NCBI GenBank assembly: GCA_045601425.1
Contig: JAZRZP010000009.1
Coordinates: 1-12,429 of the forward strand
Origin: UBA1219 sp045601425
GTDB lineage: Bacteria; Bacteroidota; Bacteroidia; Bacteroidales; P3
Reading direction: 5' to 3'
DNA length: 12,429 bases
Shown here: piece by piece, positions 7,287-12,429 of the stretch
Layout of the letters: every line of letters begins with the position of its first letter
Numbering within the stretch: the first letter of the stretch is position 1
Notes under the pieces: model-generated
Told to the model about the DNA's origin: nothing
The model's input: only the letters and a program-made list of their open reading frames with translations
The model's database searches: none
Translations under genes and position numbers: made by a program

Positions 7287-8501
7287 CTACATCAGCATCG
7301 GGGCAATCCGCTGCACGGCGGCCACGAACGCGTCTATTTCTTCTTTCGTGTTGTACACGGCAAACGAAGCCCGCACCGTTCCCGGAATGCCGTAGCGGTC
7401 CATTATCGGCTGGGTGCAGTGGTGGCCCGTACGCACGGCAATGCCCAGTTTGTCGAGCAGAGTGCCCACGTCGTACGGGTGCGAATCGCCTATCAGAAAC
7501 GAAATCACCGAAGTCTTTGCAGGTGCCCTCCCTATTATGCGAATGCCTTCGCAGGAAAGCAACCTTTCCGTCGCGTAGTTCAGCAGTCCAGTCTCGTATT
7601 CGGCAATCTCTTCTACACCTATGCCCTGCATGAATTCAATGGCGGTCTTCAGTGCAAGTGCATCGCCCACCGACGGCGTACCCGCTTCGAACTTGAATGG
7701 CAAGTCGTTGTAGGTAGTTCGCTCAAAGGAAACGTCCCTTATCATCTCTCCCCCACCCTGATACGGCGGCAGTTTTTCAAGCCACTCCTCCTTGCCGTAA
7801 AGGATTCCGACACCCATGGGAGCGTACATCTTGTGTCCCGAAAAGCAGTAGAAATCGCAGTCCAGTGCCTGCACGTCGACTTTGATGTGCGATATCCCCT
7901 GAGCCCCGTCTATAAGAACCGGTACACCCTGAGAATGAGCATAATCTATAATTTCCTTTATCGGATTTATGGTTCCCAGCGTATTGGAGACATGATTCAC
8001 CGCAACGATTCTGGTCTTTGCGTTCACCAGAGTCCTGAAAGTTTCAAGGTCAAGCACTCCCTGATCGGAAAAAGGTATCACGCGGAGGCTGGCTCCGTAC
8101 TGCTCGCAGGCCAGCTGCCACGGCACAATGTTGGAATGGTGTTCCATGCCTGAAATCACCACTTCGTCGCCGGGTCTCAGGAATGCCTTTCCGAACGATG
8201 ATGCCACGAGATTTATGCTTTCCGTCGTTCCGCGGGTGAATACTATCTCATGCTTCTTGCCGGCATTGACGAACGAACGAACCTTTTCGCGGGTCTGTTC
8301 GTAGGCTTCGGTGGCCGTGGCACTCAGATAATGAACTCCGCGGTGTATGTTGCTGTTCAGCGTGCGGTAGTAATCCGAAAGCGTATCTATCACGCAATCA
8401 GGCTTCTGAGTAGTTGCCGCATTGTCGAAATATACAAGTGGCTTGCCGTAAACCTCGGTATTTAAAATCTGGAATTGTTTCCGTATTTCGTTGATATTCA
8501 T
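7287..8501 (-). CDS. sufS: SufS-type cysteine desulfurase
   Basis: This pyridoxal phosphate enzyme removes sulfur from cysteine, giving alanine and a protein-bound persulfide for Fe-S cluster assembly. The 404-residue product is full length. The cofactor lysine is Lys224 in SGHKMYAPMG, with His121 (MEHHSN) and Asp198 (LIDGAQ) completing the cofactor pocket. The active-site cysteine is Cys362 in RTGHHCTQP, the short-loop form typical of SufS/CsdA (group II) and unlike IscS. No sufB, sufC, sufD or sufE/sufU is in the window. The gene sits between a ROK kinase (67 bp upstream) and mpl (22 bp downstream), which is unusual because sufS often ends a suf operon. No promoter is apparent in the 67-bp gap. 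CsdA is an alternative name. Confidence 0.92.
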   Translation of the reverse strand: MNINEIRKQFQILNTEVYGKPLVYFDNAATTQKPDCVIDTLSDYYRTLNSNIHRGVHYLSATATEAYEQTREKVRSFVNAGKKHEIVFTRGTTESINLVASSFGKAFLRPGDEVVISGMEHHSNIVPWQLACEQYGASLRVIPFSDQGVLDLETFRTLVNAKTRIVAVNHVSNTLGTINPIKEIIDYAHSQGVPVLIDGAQGISHIKVDVQALDCDFYCFSGHKMYAPMGVGILYGKEEWLEKLPPYQGGGEMIRDVSFERTTYNDLPFKFEAGTPSVGDALALKTAIEFMQGIGVEEIAEYETGLLNYATERLLSCEGIRIIGRAPAKTSVISFLIGDSHPYDVGTLLDKLGIAVRTGHHCTQPIMDRYGIPGTVRASFAVYNTKEEIDAFVAAVQRIAPMLM

Positions 8502-8568
8502 ATAAATGTCATTTTTTTCGCAGGTTCCGTGGTCTTTTTTCTTTCTGCAACGGATTTTCCACGGTGTC

Positions 8569-9522
8569 TCACACGGGCATCTTCACGAGTGCGGCGGCAC
8601 CCAGTATGGCCACGTCGTTCGACGGCAGTTGCGAAAGTTTTACTTCTACGGTGCCTCTGTACAGGCTCAGCAGATGTTCGTCGAAGGATTTCAGTATCGG
8701 TTTCAGGAACACGTCGCCGGCTTTGGTTGGCCCGCCCATGAGGAAAATGGCCTGCGGCGAACTGAAAGTAACGAAGTTGGCCAAGGCCAATCCTGTGTAA
8801 TATCCTGTCTTACAATAAGTTTCTATTGCAAGCGGGTCACCCTGCTGGGCTGCGTCGGCTATGAGTTTCGATGTAAGTTCACTATCGGGAATGCCGTACA
8901 GCCGGCCGCAATAGCCAGCCGATTCACTCCTCAACTCACTGAAAGTCTTGCAGATACCGCGTGCCGAAGCATATTCTTCCAGACAGCCCTTGCGACCGCA
9001 GTTGCACCGGCGGCCTTCGGGAACGAGCACCATGTGTCCAAGTTCCCCCGCAGAACCCGTCTTTCCGAGCACGAGCCTTCCGTTCACCACTATGCCGCTT
9101 CCCACTCCGGTACCGAAGGTTATGGTCATGAAATCCTGCAATCCTGCGGCTCCGCCGTAAACCATCTCGCCGAAAGCCGCTGCGTTGGCATCGTTGGAGA
9201 CTGCCACTGGCACGCCGAAGGTTTCTTCCAGAATCCCTTTCAGCGGAACGCCGTTCAGGAAGGACACGTTGGATGCGTTTTCCACACTGCCGGTAAAGAA
9301 GTTACCGTTGGGTGCACCTATGCCGATACCTTCTGTCTTTACGCTGTTGTCCGAAACCAGTGCGTCTATATTTTTACGCAACTCACCGACATACAAGTCC
9401 CCCGCAGGAAAATCACACGTGGAGAAATTCCGGCGGGCGACTATCGTTCCGTCGTCGCGTACCAGTCCCAAATCGGTGTTGGTACCACCAATATCGACCC
9501 CAACGGCAAACGTGCGGTCCAT
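8569..9522 (-). CDS. ROK-family sugar kinase (glucokinase/GlcNAc kinase-like)
   Basis: ROK kinases phosphorylate hexoses with ATP. The 317-residue product shows the phosphate-binding DIGGTNT at 10-16, the catalytic-base motif SNDANAA at 109-115 (Asp111), ITFGTGVGSG at 134-143, and the full zinc signature ELGH at 160-163 with CNCGRKGCLE at 173-182 (His163, Cys173, Cys175, Cys180). There is no N-terminal DNA-binding domain, so it is an enzyme and not a ROK repressor. It resembles Bacteroides ROK hexokinases; from memory, B. fragilis RokA is reported to act on glucose and N-acetylglucosamine. Exact substrate cannot be read from sequence. The ATG at 9522 lies 4 bp after the LEA2-like gene. Its placement two genes before mpl would suit amino-sugar recycling from the cell wall, but this is inference. 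Confidence 0.88.
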   Translation of the reverse strand: MDRTFAVGVDIGGTNTDLGLVRDDGTIVARRNFSTCDFPAGDLYVGELRKNIDALVSDNSVKTEGIGIGAPNGNFFTGSVENASNVSFLNGVPLKGILEETFGVPVAVSNDANAAAFGEMVYGGAAGLQDFMTITFGTGVGSGIVVNGRLVLGKTGSAGELGHMVLVPEGRRCNCGRKGCLEEYASARGICKTFSELRSESAGYCGRLYGIPDSELTSKLIADAAQQGDPLAIETYCKTGYYTGLALANFVTFSSPQAIFLMGGPTKAGDVFLKPILKSFDEHLLSLYRGTVEVKLSQLPSNDVAILGAAALVKMPV

Positions 9523-9526
9523 TATA

Positions 9527-10105
9527 TCAGTTTATGCTTTTTGACAGTGTCATGTAGCCGAGCTTCACATTCTGAGTTCCCACTGCAATGGTAGGATTCA
9601 CCTTCAGGGCAACTCTCGAAGATGTGGCGTCGGTTTTGGAAAAACTCTGCACGAAATTTTTCAGCGACGATATGCCGTCTTTCGAAAACACCTTGTATGT
9701 GTTCACGTTGAAGGAAAGCGGCATCGAGGCTTTCGAACTTGCAGGTATGCTCACTTTCTGGCTTGTGGTACCGTTGGCGAGTTCCATGTTGTCGATATCG
9801 AGTTTCCAGTCCATGGTGTTCAGGCTTGCAGCCTTGGCTGTCGGGTTTTTGATGCCTATCTGCACCGTCATGTCCAGAGGAATGTTCTTGGTAAGGAGTG
9901 CCGCACTCAGTTTGGCCACGTTTGCGGCTGTAAGGTCGCTCTTGCCCAGTGTCTTGATGTTGATGCCGGCCAGCGACACGCTCTGTACGCTGTTGAGAGA
10001 GAATTTACAGTTTTTGAGGGCTGCCGTTTCCTGTACCTGTTTAAGCAATCCGCTGCACGAAACACACAGCATGCTTGCCATTGCCAATACTAATAATCGT
10101 TTCAT
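9527..10105 (-). CDS. LEA type 2 (WHy-domain) family lipoprotein
   Basis: The 192-residue product starts with a lipoprotein-like signal (MKRLLVLAMASMLCVSC). Cys17 is the likely lipidated residue, although the -3 position is Cys and not the usual Leu/Val/Ile. The mature part shows the LEA2/WHy pattern: alternating beta strands, IGIKNPTAKAASL at 83-95, WKLDIDNMELANGT at 100-113, and the SIPASSKASMPLSFNV stretch at 119-134. Small proteins of this kind are common in Bacteroidota, with no well-defined function. It should sit in the periplasm, attached to a membrane. It is the first gene after a good promoter and lies 4 bp before the ROK kinase, so it leads the seven-gene unit. The family call is from pattern recognition; the lipoprotein call is moderately sure. 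Confidence 0.75.
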   Translation of the reverse strand: MKRLLVLAMASMLCVSCSGLLKQVQETAALKNCKFSLNSVQSVSLAGINIKTLGKSDLTAANVAKLSAALLTKNIPLDMTVQIGIKNPTAKAASLNTMDWKLDIDNMELANGTTSQKVSIPASSKASMPLSFNVNTYKVFSKDGISSLKNFVQSFSKTDATSSRVALKVNPTIAVGTQNVKLGYMTLSKSIN

Positions 10106-10175
10106 TTTTGTTTATCTTTTTATTCTTTTGGTTTTTAATTACTTATATTTTCCGCATTCCGGGAAAACGCAACTG

Positions 10176-10207
10176 CAAATATACGAAAAAAATTTGTCTT
10201 TACCAAA
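10176..10207 (-). promoter_or_regulatory. Bacteroidota-type promoter of the seven-gene operon
   Basis: On the minus strand, TTTGG (10203-10207) is followed after 19 bp by TATATTTG (10176-10183), a full match to the TAnnTTTG -7 box and TTTG -33 box of Bacteroidota. The start point would be near 10169, giving an AT-rich leader of about 64 nt before the ATG at 10105. The arrangement is the same as the adk promoter, including spacing. No other such site was found in the short gaps down to 2714. Confidence 0.82.
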
Positions 10208-10255
10208 GATTTGTCCATAAAAGTACGCCTGTATGAGAAAAGCCGTCCTCGATAA

Positions 10256-10278
10256 GGTGTGCCATTTCGTGGCACACC
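10256..10278. terminator. Stem-loop between res and the operon promoter, probable terminator
   Basis: A perfect 9-bp inverted repeat, GGTGTGCCA (10256-10264) and TGGCACACC (10270-10278), encloses a 5-base loop. It lies 62 bp past the res stop and before the next promoter, where a terminator is expected. The T-rich tail (CTTTGTTTT) is on the plus-strand side; the minus-strand exit reads TTATCGAGG, a poor U-tract. The rest of the 10208-10340 gap shows nothing else I can identify. Confidence 0.55.
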
Positions 10279-10340
10279 CTTTGTTTTCTGTTTGTTTCCG
10301 AGTCCGTCAGAAACGAAGCCGGGGATGTTTTATGTTTTGG

Positions 10341-12428
10341 TTAACCAATCAACTCCTTCACAATCTGCGACATCGCCTTATTATTGATTTGTGCTTTAAA
10401 GTTCACCTCATAACCATCCAATTTCAATGTTTCAAAGAATTTCTCCGCACAATCGATTTTGACTAACTCATCTTTACGCAATTGCGACTTGCCTTCCACA
10501 TCCTTCGTTTCAATAATCAAGTTCAATTCCTTGCTTCCGTCCTTTTTCCTGACGACATACATGAAGTCAGGACTGTAATTCCCGATTATTGTTGGAATGG
10601 CAATGCTTCTCCGAGGTATCTTTCCAAAGACAACCACATCTTCGATTTCCGATATGATATTTGTCTTTTCCAGATCAGAATCAAACGCAATGCTTTCGTA
10701 CAAATAATTCTTGTTCGGGTTACCCTTTTCCAAAGAAATACCCACCAAACCCTGCGCGATTTCCTTCCTTAATGTTCCGTTTATGTCGGTCAGCGAAGTC
10801 TCTTTTGAATTGTAGTTCGCTTTCCGGTAATTCAGCAACCCTTTAACATTTCCCACTTTCCAATCTTCAAACTGACTGACAAACCTGTTCATCGAACTTT
10901 CGTTGATAAACGAATCGGTAAATGGCGGATTCGCCTTGAAATATTCAACTATTTTATTGTGTATCAACCGAATTGGCAACGATGTGGCTTTGTTTATTCG
11001 TTTCAGGAATTCATTGTAAGGAATGGATTTTCCATGCAATTCATATTGCACCCCCGATTCACCTGCAACCGATGCTCCATTTCCATTTACTTCGACCTTT
11101 GACCGGCTACTGTTTACTGTCACGAAATCGAATGTACCTTTCTCCAAATGAAACTCATTTTCAATCTTTTGATTGAGTTCCTGATTGAAAAAGATAATGT
11201 ATTTCTGATTAATCTTTTCCCAGAGTTCCTTTAATTCATCATACTTTGCCGGACGAATCTTTACCGTTGGAGCCGATTGCTTGTTACGGTTGCGTACCTT
11301 TGTGCTGTTTACGCCTGTGCTTGGCTTAAATTCAGGGTATTCTTCATAGAAATCCGATATTGTTTCCTGATTGATGTTCTGATGCCGGTCAATGTATTTC
11401 TTTCTTTTCAATTCATCGAACAAATCGTCAGCTGTGATGTTGCGGATTTTTGCAACACGTTCCATCTCCTCATCTGAAATTATCAGGAGATTTTCGGAAT
11501 GCACATCTCCGTTGATTTCCGCAACCAATTTGTCGGCGAAGTCCGCTTCCGTGAAATCGACAATGTAATTCAGCCAAAACTCTTCATTCAGTCGGTTGCC
11601 GTATTCATCAACAGGCAGTCGCAAGCCTCGGCCAACTTCCTGAATCTTGCTGATTTCACTACCACTCGAACGCAGTTTCGTGATGGTAAACACATTCGGA
11701 TTGTCCCAGCCTTCCTTCAAGGTCCATTTTGAGAACAGGAAACGGCGGACGTTCCAATTTCCATCTTTGTCTTTGAAAGAGAGCAATTGCTTTTTGTTGC
11801 GCAGAATATCATCCACTTCCTTGGCAATCGCTTCGTCGTTGTCGCTGTTGTCTTGCGCAAAATAGCCGGCAGAACAAGCATTCAAATCGTTCAAACTCGC
11901 CTGCAAAAACTCACAATAATCTGGAGATTCCGTACTCTTTATTTCCTCTTCCAATTTCGCTTTCAGCAAATCATTGAACATTTCGCGCAGCCAGGCATTC
12001 TGTCCGTTTTCATCGCCACGGAACGACTGGATGTCGTCGATGAAAAACAGGGCAAGCGTCTTGATGCGCTGCGTGCGGTTGAAGTTTTCTCGCTCGGTCT
12101 CGAAATGGCGTTCTATGGCCAGCCTCATCATGGCTTCCTGATAGGAACTTGACAAAACCGAAACCTCAAACTCTTCTCCTTTCTTCTTTTGTGCTCCATT
12201 GCTGAACTCTACGAAATCCTTGCCTATGGCAGTGACGTTCATTCCCGCCATTTCCGCCGTGATGGAACCCAACGAATCATTCACGGAAAGCGTGTGCGAC
12301 TTTTTCCCGCTTGCCGTAATATGTTCCAAAACTACCGACTCCTTGCTGTTGATTTGCAGAACCTTTATCTTCTCATTCTTTTTATCGGCAGACTCAAAAT
12401 GTTCTTTTTCAACGCCTTTCACCAAATT
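10341..12428 (-). CDS. Type III restriction enzyme Res subunit, C-terminal part (5' partial)
   Basis: Res is the helicase and nuclease subunit of type III restriction-modification enzymes (EcoP1I/EcoP15I type). It works with a Mod methyltransferase to cleave unmodified foreign DNA. The frame is open to the window edge; the TTG at 12425 is internal. Counting that codon as residue 1, the end of the SF2 helicase domain is seen in SKWTLKEGWDNPNVFTITKL (232-251) and motif VI QEVGRGLR (262-269). The C-terminal nuclease has PD at 619-620 and ETK at 639-641, the PD...ExK-type site. About 695 residues are present; EcoP-type Res proteins have about 970, so the N-terminal part with the Walker motifs lies outside. 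Nothing in the visible part is broken. No mod gene is in the window. The gene looks more AT-rich than the central operon, which may indicate transfer. Confidence 0.92.
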   Translation of the reverse strand, partial: NLVKGVEKEHFESADKKNEKIKVLQINSKESVVLEHITASGKKSHTLSVNDSLGSITAEMAGMNVTAIGKDFVEFSNGAQKKKGEEFEVSVLSSSYQEAMMRLAIERHFETERENFNRTQRIKTLALFFIDDIQSFRGDENGQNAWLREMFNDLLKAKLEEEIKSTESPDYCEFLQASLNDLNACSAGYFAQDNSDNDEAIAKEVDDILRNKKQLLSFKDKDGNWNVRRFLFSKWTLKEGWDNPNVFTITKLRSSGSEISKIQEVGRGLRLPVDEYGNRLNEEFWLNYIVDFTEADFADKLVAEINGDVHSENLLIISDEEMERVAKIRNITADDLFDELKRKKYIDRHQNINQETISDFYEEYPEFKPSTGVNSTKVRNRNKQSAPTVKIRPAKYDELKELWEKINQKYIIFFNQELNQKIENEFHLEKGTFDFVTVNSSRSKVEVNGNGASVAGESGVQYELHGKSIPYNEFLKRINKATSLPIRLIHNKIVEYFKANPPFTDSFINESSMNRFVSQFEDWKVGNVKGLLNYRKANYNSKETSLTDINGTLRKEIAQGLVGISLEKGNPNKNYLYESIAFDSDLEKTNIISEIEDVVVFGKIPRRSIAIPTIIGNYSPDFMYVVRKKDGSKELNLIIETKDVEGKSQLRKDELVKIDCAEKFFETLKLDGYEVNFKAQINNKAMSQIVKELIG

Positions 12429-12429
12429 C

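Noticed and set aside
5516..7633. 705-codon open frame on the plus strand, antisense to the PAP2 gene, mpl and the end of sufS
   Set aside because: Its translation is rich in His, Cys, Arg and Phe with no recognisable domain, while the minus strand holds conserved families with intact motifs over the same bases.
8527..8564. CCGTGG/CCACGG inverted repeat between the ROK kinase gene and sufS
   Set aside because: The stem is only 6 bp with a 26-base loop, so it is not a convincing terminator or regulator.
8506..9594. 362-codon plus-strand open frame over the ROK kinase gene
   Set aside because: Antisense shadow: the ROK frame carries complete ATP and zinc motifs and the plus-strand translation shows no family pattern.

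Overview
The window looks like chromosomal DNA of a Bacteroidota member, probably Bacteroidales. The evidence is two upstream regions with the Bacteroidota promoter pattern (TTGG, 19 bp, TAnnTTTG), A-rich leaders without clear Shine-Dalgarno sites, a LEA2-type lipoprotein, and a ROK kinase resembling Bacteroides hexokinases. Species cannot be told from this sequence.

Layout. At the left end (2-820, + strand) lies the 3' part of a gene fusing a Bro-N/DinD-like domain to a class III Fic AMP-transferase domain. Next come a 194-bp gap with an unexplained open frame and a good terminator, then the adk-fba pair (1015-2621, - strand) with its own promoter. From 10105 down to 2714, all on the - strand, are seven closely spaced genes: a LEA2-like lipoprotein, a ROK sugar kinase, the SufS cysteine desulfurase, the Mpl murein peptide ligase, a PAP2 phosphatase, an AlgI-like MBOAT acyltransferase and a membrane-anchored SGNH protein. 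A single recognisable promoter stands in front of the lipoprotein gene. Spacings are 4, 67, 22, 18, 4 and 5 bp. The right end (10341-12428, - strand) holds the C-terminal two thirds of a type III restriction enzyme Res subunit, cut by the window edge.

How the genes fit together. The core is mixed housekeeping and envelope work. Adk and Fba serve nucleotide and sugar metabolism. Mpl recycles peptidoglycan peptides, and the ROK kinase could phosphorylate glucose or amino sugars. PAP2, MBOAT and SGNH form a compact module that could dephosphorylate an envelope lipid carrier and O-acylate an envelope glycan. Placing that module directly downstream of Mpl suggests a peptidoglycan or related target, which is inference only. 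The flanks are accessory DNA of defence/toxin type (Bro-N-Fic and type III restriction) and look more AT-rich than the core. No RNA genes, CRISPR arrays or insertion sequences were seen. No stretch longer than 300 bp lacks a gene.
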